Assembly (NCBI GenBank): GCA_045805265.1
Contig: JBJMLO010000025.1
Location: 50,769-114,768, forward strand
Length of the DNA: 64,000 nucleotides
Source of the DNA: JBJMLO01 sp045805265
GTDB taxonomy: Bacteria; Actinomycetota; UBA4738; JACQTL01
Direction: 5' to 3'
In this document: positions 49,289 through 56,293 of the stretch, one piece after another
Position numbering within the stretch: position 1 is the stretch's first letter
Layout of the letters: every line of letters begins with the position of its first letter
Notes under the pieces: model-generated
Databases searched by the model: none
What the model saw: only the letters and a program-made list of their open reading frames with translations
Told to the model about the DNA's origin: nothing
Position numbers and translations under genes: made by a program

Positions 49289-49317
49289 ACTCTTCATGAT
49301 GGGGTCGGCAAGGTCAA
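49289..49317 (-). promoter_or_regulatory. Candidate promoter for the BMP transporter operon
   Basis: On the minus strand TTGACC (49317-49312) is 17 bases from AAGAGT (49294-49289), a fair SigA-type promoter. It would give a 5' leader of about 55 bases before the lipoprotein ATG. The -35 is good and the -10 is weak. Confidence 0.35.
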
Positions 49318-49376
49318 GCCGGATCCGGCCCCCGGGGAAGTCCTACGGTGATCGGTGCCGACAGGGTTCGCGCCGG

Positions 49377-50000
49377 TCATCCCTCGGTGCCGAACAGGCG
49401 GTCACCGAAGTCCCCGAGCCCCGGAAGGATGTAGCCGCGGTCGTTCAGCTGGCGGTCCAGCGAGGCCGAGAAGATCGGGACGTCCGGGTGCTCCTGTTCC
49501 AGCTTGGCGACGCCCTCCGGGGCGGCCACCACGCACACGAACCGGACGCCCGCCGGATCGCCCTCCTTGACCGCCGCGCAGGCGGCGGCCCCGGATCCCC
49601 CCGTGGCCAGCATGGGGTCGAGCACCAGGACCTGGCGGCCGGCGAGCGGCGGCATCTTCCGGTAGTAGGACTGGGGGAGCAGCGAGGCCTCGTCGCGCTC
49701 CAGCCCGACGTAGCCCACCGCGACCTCCGGGAACAGCTCGGTCACCGCCTCCAGCATGCCGAGCCCGGCCCGGAGGATGGGCACCGCCACCAGGTCCGCA
49801 TCGATGAGATGGCCCGTGCCGTCCTCGAGCGGTCCCTGGACCGGGACGTCGCGGGTGGGGAGGTCCCGCACCGCCTCCAGGACGAGCGCCAGCGTCAGGC
49901 GCTTGGTCAGCGTCCGGAACACGGGCGGGGGCGTCCGGGAGTCGCGCAGGGACGTCAGCAGGTGCTGGGCGAGCGGGTGGTCGACGACCGTGATGGACAT
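49377..50000 (-). CDS. upp: Uracil phosphoribosyltransferase
   Basis: 207 residues, the standard length. Converts uracil and PRPP to UMP in pyrimidine salvage. The PRPP-binding loop is VLVLDPMLATGGS, preceded by AVPILRAGLGMLEAV and YVGLERDEA, and the C-terminal uracil-binding GYILPGLGDFGDRLFGT is complete. A TAGGAT box ends ten bases before the ATG. It lies upstream of the nucleoside ABC transporter on the same strand (150-base gap) and is divergent from the DAHP synthase leader. Confidence 0.95.
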   Translation of the reverse strand: MSITVVDHPLAQHLLTSLRDSRTPPPVFRTLTKRLTLALVLEAVRDLPTRDVPVQGPLEDGTGHLIDADLVAVPILRAGLGMLEAVTELFPEVAVGYVGLERDEASLLPQSYYRKMPPLAGRQVLVLDPMLATGGSGAAACAAVKEGDPAGVRFVCVVAAPEGVAKLEQEHPDVPIFSASLDRQLNDRGYILPGLGDFGDRLFGTEG

Positions 50001-50047
50001 GGCCGCGCGAATCCTACCCGGCCCTCCGGGCCCGCCGAAATGGGGGC

Positions 50048-50076
50048 TTGCCGGATCGGCCCGGACCCGCCACAAT
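50048..50076 (+). promoter_or_regulatory. Promoter of the DAHP synthase attenuator transcript
   Basis: TTGCCG (50048-50053) and CACAAT (50071-50076) are separated by 17 bases. The predicted start of transcription falls at about 50083-50086, on or next to the leader-peptide ATG, so the leader would be translated from a leaderless mRNA; no Shine-Dalgarno precedes that ATG. Confidence 0.5.
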
Positions 50077-50085
50077 CGACCAACG

Positions 50086-50139
50086 ATGCAGCGGTTCTTC
50101 TTTGCGCGGTGGTATTTCGCGGGGCGAAGCCCGGCGTAG
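50086..50139 (+). CDS. Aromatic leader peptide of the DAHP synthase attenuator
   Basis: A 17-codon frame encodes MQRFFFARWYFAGRSPA. Seven consecutive or near-consecutive codons (50095-50118) specify Phe-Phe-Phe, Trp, Tyr and Phe among nine residues, so all three aromatic end products are sampled. It stops at TAG 50137-50139, just past RNA segment 2 of the attenuator. It is too short for usual gene finding. The position 98 bases before a DAHP synthase gene and before a terminator makes a regulatory role very likely. Confidence 0.75.
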   Translation: MQRFFFARWYFAGRSPA

Positions 50140-50198
50140 TCACCTGCAGCCAAGAAGCACCGCACAGGGACCCCGGGCAGGAAGCCCGGGGTTTCTTC
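50121..50198 (+). promoter_or_regulatory. Transcription attenuator (pause hairpin, antiterminator, terminator) before aroF
   Basis: Segment 1 GGGC (50122-50125) can pair with GCCC of segment 2 (50129-50134, GCCCGG). Segment 2 can instead pair fully with CCGGGC (50173-50178) in segment 3. Segment 3 (50171-50178, CCCCGGGC) pairs with segment 4 (50184-50191, GCCCGGGG) around a 5-base loop, followed by TTTCTTC, an intrinsic terminator. A ribosome stalled on the Phe/Trp/Tyr codons would mask segment 1, freeing 2 to pair with 3 and let transcription through; a ribosome at the stop codon would cover 2 and allow termination. Confidence 0.75.
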
Positions 50199-50237
50199 GT
50201 GAGACCCGCGGGTGGCCCGGCCGAGTGGGAGGTCGCG

Positions 50238-51254
50238 ATGGTGGTCGTGATGAGGACGGACGCGGCGGAGACCGACGTCGAACGCGTCGTTGAGCGCGTC
50301 CGCGAGGCGGGGGGCGATGCCTTCGTCTCGCCCGGGAAGTTCCGGACGATCATCGGGCTGGTCGGGGACACCGACGCGTTCATGGGGCTGCCGCTCGCCA
50401 CGCTCCCCGGTGTCGAGCAGGTCGTGCGGGTCGGCAAGCCCTACAAGCTGGTGGCCCGGGAGCTCCACCCCATGCCGTCGACCGTGCACATCGGGGAGGC
50501 GGGGATCGGGCGGTCGACCTTCTCCGTGATCGCCGGACCGTGCGCGGTCGAGACCCGGGAGCAGGCGCTCGCCGCCGCCCACGCGGCCAAGGAGGCGGGC
50601 GCGACCGTGCTCCGGGGCGGCGCGTACAAGCCCCGGACGTCGCCGTACGCCTTCCAGGGCCTGGCCCGGCAGGGGCTCGAGATCCTGGCGGAGTGCCGGT
50701 CCGAGACCGGTCTGCCCGTGGTCACGGAGGTGGTCGACGCGAGCGACGTGGAGCACGTGGCCGAGGTGGCCGACGCCGTGCAGATCGGGACGCGGAACAT
50801 GCAGAACTTCGCGCTGCTGAAGGAGGTCGGCAGGCTCCACAAGCCGGTGCTGCTGAAGCGGGGCCTGTCGGCGACCGTGGAGGAGTGGCTGATGGCCGCG
50901 GAGTACGTGGCCCAGCAGGGCAACTCGGAGATCGTGATGTGCGAGCGGGGCATCCGGACCTTCGAGACCGCCACCCGGAACACGCTGGACCTGGCGGGGA
51001 TGGTCGCGGCCCAGATCGAGACCCACCTCCCGGTGGTGGTCGACCCCTCGCACGCGACGGGCCGCCACGACCTGGTGGCGCCGATGGCGCGGGCTGCTCT
51101 CGCGGCCGGCGCGGACGGCGTGATGATCGACGTCCACCCCAATCCTTCCGAGGCCCTGTGCGACGGTCCCCAGGCGCTCACCCCGGAGGAGGTCGGGGCG
51201 CTCGGCGCGGAGCTGGCGGCCCTGGCCAGGGCCCTGGGCCGACCGATGGCCTAG
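50238..51254 (+). CDS. aroF: 3-deoxy-7-phosphoheptulonate (DAHP) synthase, type I-beta with regulatory domain
   Basis: 338-residue first enzyme of the shikimate pathway, joining phosphoenolpyruvate and erythrose 4-phosphate. The N-terminal 65-70 residues (MVVVMRTDAAETDVERVVE to VRVGKPYKLVARE) form the ferredoxin-like domain that gives Tyr/Phe feedback inhibition in the Thermotoga enzyme. The barrel shows VIAGPCAVE, VLRGGAYKPRTSPY, IGTRNMQNF, VLLKRGL, CERGIRTFE and VDPSHATGR, including the metal ligands Cys, His, Glu and Asp. ATG 50238 with GGGAGG upstream. Controlled by the attenuator in front of it. Confidence 0.93.
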   Translation: MVVVMRTDAAETDVERVVERVREAGGDAFVSPGKFRTIIGLVGDTDAFMGLPLATLPGVEQVVRVGKPYKLVARELHPMPSTVHIGEAGIGRSTFSVIAGPCAVETREQALAAAHAAKEAGATVLRGGAYKPRTSPYAFQGLARQGLEILAECRSETGLPVVTEVVDASDVEHVAEVADAVQIGTRNMQNFALLKEVGRLHKPVLLKRGLSATVEEWLMAAEYVAQQGNSEIVMCERGIRTFETATRNTLDLAGMVAAQIETHLPVVVDPSHATGRHDLVAPMARAALAAGADGVMIDVHPNPSEALCDGPQALTPEEVGALGAELAALARALGRPMA

Positions 51255-51255
51255 C

Positions 51256-52080
51256 TCAGAGGGAGACGATCGGCGTGAGCTCCGCGACGACCGCGGAGCC
51301 CCGCCACCGTTCGATCGACTCCTCGGGGGGGCCGACGCGGCTGCGGCGGCGGTCCGCCAGCACGCCCAGGGCCTGGTCGTAGTCGGGGCCCTCCTCGAGC
51401 ATCCGGACGCTGGCGTGGAACCGGTCGAGTGACGTGTCGCGGCCCTTGCGCCGGGTGATGACCGTGACCTCCGGGGCCTCGCCCAGGCCGGGGATGGTCT
51501 GCTCCTGCGGCCCGTGCTCCTTCTGGGAGAGCACGTAGATCTTCCCGCCCTTGTACGCGAACCAGGCCGGGATCATGTTCGGGTAGTTGATCGTGCCCTT
51601 GTGCCGGCCGAACAGGCCCTTCTTCCGCTGTCCGTCCTTCGGAACCCCCACCCAGATGACGTCCGAGCGCTTCAGGCCGTCCTCGATGTGCTTCGGCAGC
51701 GACGTGGGCGACTGCTGGAGGTACACGGGCACCTCGATCTCGCCGATGATCTGGTCCTCGAGGATGAACGAGGCGACGTAGGTCCCCGCCTCTCCCAGCA
51801 CCGCGTCGTCGACGACGTCCTGCTCGATGGTCAGGTCCATCGAGCCGACCATCCGGCGGGGGGTGGGCCCCCAGCGGTGGGCGACCGCCCCGGAGGGCGC
51901 GGTGAACCGGATCTCCTCAGCCACCAGGCCCGTCGGCGCCTTCCAGGCCCGGTACACGCTGAACGGCAGCGCCCGCCCGGGGAGCGTCAGCACGTAGATG
52001 CCCGGTTCCCCCTCGCGACCCTGCACCTGGAACACGCGCTGGTCGACCACGTTGGCGAAGACGAGCTCACCGACCGGCAT
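51256..52080 (-). CDS. Conserved hypothetical protein
   Basis: 274 residues, no signal peptide or membrane helix; family not recognised. The C-terminal half (PAWFAYKGGKIYVLSQKE, VTVITRRKGRDTSLDRFH, GPDYDQALGVLADRRRSR) faintly recalls split beta-barrel flavin-binding proteins of the pyridoxamine-phosphate-oxidase type, but the match is too weak to name a function. The N-terminal half is a second beta-rich domain. It converges on aroF with one base between the stops, and the zinc-peptidase gene lies 30 bases upstream on the same strand, so they may form an operon. Confidence 0.55.
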   Translation of the reverse strand: MPVGELVFANVVDQRVFQVQGREGEPGIYVLTLPGRALPFSVYRAWKAPTGLVAEEIRFTAPSGAVAHRWGPTPRRMVGSMDLTIEQDVVDDAVLGEAGTYVASFILEDQIIGEIEVPVYLQQSPTSLPKHIEDGLKRSDVIWVGVPKDGQRKKGLFGRHKGTINYPNMIPAWFAYKGGKIYVLSQKEHGPQEQTIPGLGEAPEVTVITRRKGRDTSLDRFHASVRMLEEGPDYDQALGVLADRRRSRVGPPEESIERWRGSAVVAELTPIVSL

Positions 52081-52110
52081 GGCGAGCGACAGGATAGCCG
52101 AGGGTCCGGA

Positions 52111-53295
52111 TCAGGCGATCCGGGCCAGCCACAGCCGGGGTTCCTCGAGCTCCGGCTTCGAGGGCAGCGACTCGGGGGCGTCCCACATCCGCGCGAGCGT
52201 GGCCTCGTCGGTCTGGTCGACCACGACCTCGCAGAACCGCTCGCCCTGTTCGTACCGCTCCGGGGCCATCTCGATACCGAGCAGCCGCTCGAAGACCGGC
52301 TCGCCGGCCTCGCCCTCGCGGCCCCGGCGGAGGGCCTCCTCGATACGCTCGGCCGCCGTGAGCATCTGGCGGCCCAGCGCCCGCGTGACGTGCTCGGTGT
52401 ACCCGGCCGCGGCCGCCAGAAAGGACTGCACCCGGGCCAGCTGGAGGCGCTGCTCCGGGTCGAGCTGGGGCGTCAGCAGGTCGTCGCCCGAGCGCATGAG
52501 CTCCTGCAGCGCCTCGGCGTTGGTGGGGTCGAGGCCCTGGAGCCGCTCCATGAGCTGGCCCATGTCCACCGTGAGGTTCGCCGCGAAGTCGCGGAGCAGT
52601 GACAGCAGGTGCTCGCGGACCCACGGCCGGGAGAACTGGAACCGGTGCACGACCTCGTGCAGGGCCGCCCAGGCCCGGAACTCGACCGGCGACAGCGACC
52701 AGTCCCGTTCGAACGCCGCGACGTTCGGAAGGACGAACCCGACGACGACCGGCGCGGGCGGGGGAACCGGCACGTCGGAGTGGCCCAGCACCCGCTGGGC
52801 CAGCACGCCCATCGCAGTGCCGGCCTGGGCGCCCAGGAGGAGCGGGACGACCTGCTGGAGGACCGCGCCGGCCATGGGCGGCAGCTGCTCCTCGGCCCCC
52901 TCCGGCTGGGGCAGGGTGCTGAAGGCCTGCCCCATGCGGGCGGCCGACGGCTCGACCAGGTCCTTCAGCCCGCGGATCGCGGACTCCACCCACTCGGCGC
53001 GGCGCAGGGTCTCGACCCTGACCACGTCGGTCGGCTGGGGGAGGCCCGTGAACTCGGCCACGTGCAGCTCGGCGGCCCGCACGGTGTCCTCGAGGCTCCG
53101 CCGGTCCTCGGCGGTGGCGGAAGGATCGTCGCCGGCCGACGCGACCAGCGCGATCCCCACCTGCCGGGCCAGCTCCCAGTTCACGGGGCCCGTGCTCGAC
53201 ATCAGGACCCGCTGGATCTCGCGGAACAGCGGGATCTCGGAGAACGGGTCGCCGGGGGACGGGTTCGGCCTGGGGTCGGGGAGGTCGCTCGACAT
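52111..53295 (-). CDS. DUF2342 zinc metallopeptidase-like protein
   Basis: 394 residues of the actinobacterial DUF2342 family, whose members are often labelled F420-biosynthesis-associated proteins or zincin-like hydrolases. The zinc motif HEVVHRFQF is at about residues 216-224 within WAALHEVVH, followed by FSRPWVREHLLSLLRDFAANL. Other family blocks are NWELARQVGIALVA, VDMGQLMERLQGLDP and EGYTEHV-like AAGYTEHVTRALG. No signal peptide, so presumably cytoplasmic. ATG 53295 is in frame with the first conserved block. A role in F420 synthesis is only a database association. Confidence 0.8.
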   Translation of the reverse strand: MSSDLPDPRPNPSPGDPFSEIPLFREIQRVLMSSTGPVNWELARQVGIALVASAGDDPSATAEDRRSLEDTVRAAELHVAEFTGLPQPTDVVRVETLRRAEWVESAIRGLKDLVEPSAARMGQAFSTLPQPEGAEEQLPPMAGAVLQQVVPLLLGAQAGTAMGVLAQRVLGHSDVPVPPPAPVVVGFVLPNVAAFERDWSLSPVEFRAWAALHEVVHRFQFSRPWVREHLLSLLRDFAANLTVDMGQLMERLQGLDPTNAEALQELMRSGDDLLTPQLDPEQRLQLARVQSFLAAAAGYTEHVTRALGRQMLTAAERIEEALRRGREGEAGEPVFERLLGIEMAPERYEQGERFCEVVVDQTDEATLARMWDAPESLPSKPELEEPRLWLARIA

Positions 53296-53392
53296 CGAAC
53301 CATTGTAGGCGGGGGCCGTGGTTCGATCCCCGTCGCGATTCCTTCGCCGAACTCCGGCCGCCTTCCTGGGGGCCGTCGATACACTGCTCCCG

Positions 53393-53830
53393 ATGAACGA
53401 GCCGGTAGCCGAGCGTCTCCTGGTGCGCATCACCGCCGAACCGATCGACGCCGCCGCGGCGACGGCCTGGGTCGACGATCCCGGCGCGGGGGGCACCTGC
53501 GTGTTCGTGGGGACGGTGCGCGACCACTCCGATGCCGGCCAGGTGACCGGCCTGACCTACGAGGCGTGGGAGGAGGAGGCCGAGCGGCGGATGCGGGAGG
53601 TCGGGGCCGAGATCCTCGACCGGTGGCCGGTCCGCCGGGCCGCGCTCCTGCACCGGACCGGCGAGCTCGGCATCGGCGACGCGGCGGTGGTGGTGGCCTG
53701 CTCGGCCCCCCACCGGGGCGAGGCCTTCGAGGCCTGCCGCCATGGCATCGAGCGGATCAAGGGCGACGTGCCCATCTGGAAGAAGGAGGCCCTGACCGCC
53801 GGCGAGGCCCACTGGGTCATGGGCAGCTGA
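53393..53830 (+). CDS. moaE: Molybdopterin synthase catalytic subunit MoaE
   Basis: 145-residue large subunit of molybdopterin synthase, transferring sulfur from MoaD to cyclic pyranopterin monophosphate. Typical blocks are GGTCVFVGTVRDHSDAG, LTYEAWEEEAERRM, HRTGELGIGDAAVVVACSAPHRG and KGDVPIWKKE, which includes the catalytic lysines. No moaD or other molybdenum cofactor gene is adjacent. A TACACT box ends seven bases before the ATG, indicating a leaderless start. Its TGA overlaps the ATG of mreB. Confidence 0.93.
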   Translation: MNEPVAERLLVRITAEPIDAAAATAWVDDPGAGGTCVFVGTVRDHSDAGQVTGLTYEAWEEEAERRMREVGAEILDRWPVRRAALLHRTGELGIGDAAVVVACSAPHRGEAFEACRHGIERIKGDVPIWKKEALTAGEAHWVMGS

Positions 53831-54837
53831 TGGGCCGCGACCTGGCGATCGACCTCGGCACGGCGAACACCCTGGTGTACCGGCAGGGCGACGGGATCGT
53901 GTTCGACGAACCGACGGTCATCGCCCTCAACACCCGGACCGGCGACGTCCTGGCCATGGGCGACGAGGCGTGGGAGATGATCGGGCGCACGCCGGGGAAC
54001 GTCGTGGCCATGCGCCCGCTGCGCCACGGCGCGATCACGGACTTCGACATCACGCAGCACATGATCCGGCTGATCCTGCGCCGGGTCGGCGTCGCCCGGT
54101 TCCCGAAGCCCCGCGTCCTGATCTGCGTTCCGTCGGCCATCACCGAGGTGGAGCGGCGGGCGGTGAAGGAGGCCGCCGAGCTGGCCGGGGCACGCGACGT
54201 GGTGCTGGTCGAGGAGCCGCTGGCGGCGGCCATCGGCGCCAACCTCCCGGTCCACGAGCCGATCGGGAACCTCATCGTGGACATCGGCGGCGGCACCAGC
54301 GAGATGGCCGTGGTGTCGATGGGCGGGATCGTCGCCGGGAAGGCCGTGCGGTGCGGCGGGTTCGACATGGACGCCGCCGTTCAGGCCCACGTCCGCAAGG
54401 CCTACGGCATCGCGGTGGGGGAGCGCACCGCCGAGCAGATCAAGATGGCCATCGGCTCGGCCTATCCCACGGGTGGGATCCCCGCGGCCCGGGTCCGCGG
54501 CCGCGAGCTGTCCACCGGGATGCCCAAGGCCGTCGAGGTCACCGAGGAGGAGATCCGCGAGGCGCTGGCCGAGCCGGTGCGGATCATCGTGGAAGCCGCC
54601 CGGGACTCGCTGTCCGAGGCGCCGCCCGAGCTCGCACACGACGTGCTGGAGACCGGCATGTTCCTGACCGGGGGCGGGTCGCTGCTGAAGGGGACGCAGG
54701 TCCGGCTGGCCCGGGAGTGCGAGGTGCCGGTCCACGTGACGGAGGCGCCGCTCGAGACCGTCGTGCTCGGCGCCGGCCGGATGCTCGAGCACTACGGCCG
54801 GTACCGCTCCTCGTTCCTGTTCACCCGAGGAGCCTGA
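53830..54837 (+). CDS. mreB: MreB-type actin-like protein
   Basis: 335-residue bacterial actin of the MreB/Mbl family that guides wall synthesis along the cell. Phosphate 1 motif DLAIDLGTANTLVY, connect region RPLRHGAITDFDIT, VCVPS-like ICVPSAITEVERRAVKEAA, phosphate 2 NLIVDIGGGTSEMAV and adenosine motif TGGGSLLKG are all present. Unlike most mreB genes it is not followed by mreC/mreD; instead it overlaps moaE (TGATG). It may be a second MreB or an organism with scattered genes. This suggests that the host is rod-shaped or uses an MreB in division or sporulation. Confidence 0.9.
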   Translation: MGRDLAIDLGTANTLVYRQGDGIVFDEPTVIALNTRTGDVLAMGDEAWEMIGRTPGNVVAMRPLRHGAITDFDITQHMIRLILRRVGVARFPKPRVLICVPSAITEVERRAVKEAAELAGARDVVLVEEPLAAAIGANLPVHEPIGNLIVDIGGGTSEMAVVSMGGIVAGKAVRCGGFDMDAAVQAHVRKAYGIAVGERTAEQIKMAIGSAYPTGGIPAARVRGRELSTGMPKAVEVTEEEIREALAEPVRIIVEAARDSLSEAPPELAHDVLETGMFLTGGGSLLKGTQVRLARECEVPVHVTEAPLETVVLGAGRMLEHYGRYRSSFLFTRGA

Positions 54838-54840
54838 GCC

Positions 54841-55185
54841 CTACCCCTTCTCGACGAAGCTCCGGATCGCGTCCCCGACCCACCGCCCCAGCGTGAGCAA
54901 CCCGAACGCGATGACCGCCGCCGCCGCGGCCATGAGCAGCGCCAGGGCCCCGATCCGCAGCGCCCGCAGCCACAGCGGCCGCCAGTAGTCGGGCTCGAGG
55001 AACGTCTTCAGGGCGGGCTCGGTGGAGGCCTCGACCGGCGTCGCCCTCCCTCCCCGGCCGAAGCCGGCCGCCCGGGGCGCCCCCCGGGCCCGCGTCCCGT
55101 TGGCCGCAGCCGTCTCTCGCCACACCAGCAGCGCGGAGGTCCCGCCCGCCACCACCAGCGGCACGACGATCAGCAGCCATACCAC
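54841..55185 (-). CDS. Small two-helix membrane protein
   Basis: 114 residues with a helix at each end: VVWLLIVVPLVVAGGTSALLV (1-21) and LRIGALALLMAAAAAVIAFGLLTL (about 78-101), separated by an Arg/Gly/Ala-rich cytosolic or external loop. Family not recognised. GTG 55185 is used since a TACAGT box ends six bases before it; other frames here are shadows. It converges on mreB with three bases between stops. Confidence 0.5.
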   Translation of the reverse strand: MVWLLIVVPLVVAGGTSALLVWRETAAANGTRARGAPRAAGFGRGGRATPVEASTEPALKTFLEPDYWRPLWLRALRIGALALLMAAAAAVIAFGLLTLGRWVGDAIRSFVEKG

Positions 55186-55242
55186 GGCATCACTGTAGAA
55201 CGGCGGCCTCGCATTCTCCGTGCATTCCGTACCATCCCTTCC

Positions 55243-56211
55243 GTGTCTCGCCGGGCCATGGCCGTCATCCCCATCGCCGCGTTCGCCCTGGTGCTGTCCG
55301 CCGTGCCGCTGCCCTACTACGGCGAGGGCCCCGGGCCGGCGCGGGAGGTGGAGCCGCTCATTCATGTGACGGGGCCCCACCTGTACCGCTCGGCGGGGAA
55401 GTTCGTCCTGACCTCGGTGTCGTTCCGGACCCTGACGCTCCCCAAGCTGATCGGGGCGTGGCGCGACCCGGCCGAGAGCGTGGTCCCGGAGTCGCTGCTG
55501 GTGTTCCCGGGCGAGTCGCAGCAGCATGCCGACCAGCGGTCGATCTCGGAGATGGACACCAGCAAGATCGACGCGACGTACTGGGTCCTGTCACTGTTGA
55601 AGGGCTACCCCAAGGACCACGGCGCCGGCGCGCTCGTGGAGGCGGTGGGGTCGGGGTGTCCGGCGGACGGGACGCTGTTCCCGGGTGACCTCATCCGGTC
55701 GGTGAACGGGCACGCGATCCCGGACGTGCCCACGCTGGACCGGGTGCTGAAGGGAATCCCGACCACAGCCCCCCTGACCGTCCGGGTGTCCGCGGGGGGC
55801 GCCACCACCGACGTGCGGCTCACCCGCCGGCGGTGCGGTGGCCTCCACCGCGCCGTGATGGGCATCTCCACCGTGCCGAACTTCCCGTTCGACGTGACGA
55901 TCTCGAGCGGTGAGATCGGGGGCCCCTCCGCGGGCCTGATGTGGTCGCTCGGCCTCTACGACCTCCTGACCCCGGGGGACCTCACCGGCGGACGGACCAT
56001 CGCCGGCACCGGCACGATCGACCCCGCAGGGAAGGTCGGCCCCATCGGCGGCGTCGAGAACAAGATCGCCGCGGCGGAGCACGCCGGCGCGACGGCCTTC
56101 CTGGTTCCGGTCGACAACCTGGCCGCGGCGAGGACGGTCCCCACCCACATGCGCCTGGTTCCGGTCCGGACGTTCCAGGACGCGCTGCGGTACCTCCGGG
56201 GCGGGGAGTGA
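55243..56211 (+). CDS. Membrane-anchored PDZ-Lon (S16) protease
   Basis: 322 residues: one N-terminal helix (about 4-22), an extracytoplasmic region, a PDZ domain (about 125-195, GALVEAVGSGCPADGTLFPGD), and a C-terminal Lon-type proteolytic domain. The catalytic dyad is Ser229 in GGPSAG and Lys274 in GGVENKIAAAEHAGA, after TGTIDPAGKVGPIGGV. This is the YlbL/SdrC-like group of envelope proteases found across Gram-positives, here probably acting on outer-face proteins. GTG start with a TACCAT box seven bases upstream and no Shine-Dalgarno. It precedes the UPF0182 gene, the common actinobacterial order. Confidence 0.88.
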   Translation: MSRRAMAVIPIAAFALVLSAVPLPYYGEGPGPAREVEPLIHVTGPHLYRSAGKFVLTSVSFRTLTLPKLIGAWRDPAESVVPESLLVFPGESQQHADQRSISEMDTSKIDATYWVLSLLKGYPKDHGAGALVEAVGSGCPADGTLFPGDLIRSVNGHAIPDVPTLDRVLKGIPTTAPLTVRVSAGGATTDVRLTRRRCGGLHRAVMGISTVPNFPFDVTISSGEIGGPSAGLMWSLGLYDLLTPGDLTGGRTIAGTGTIDPAGKVGPIGGVENKIAAAEHAGATAFLVPVDNLAAARTVPTHMRLVPVRTFQDALRYLRGGE

Positions 56212-56293
56212 GGGCAGGAAACCGGAGGGCCGGTGATAGGCTCTGGCGACCCGGCCGCGCCGAGGTCGGGCGGGGAGAGGAAGCCGCACCACC

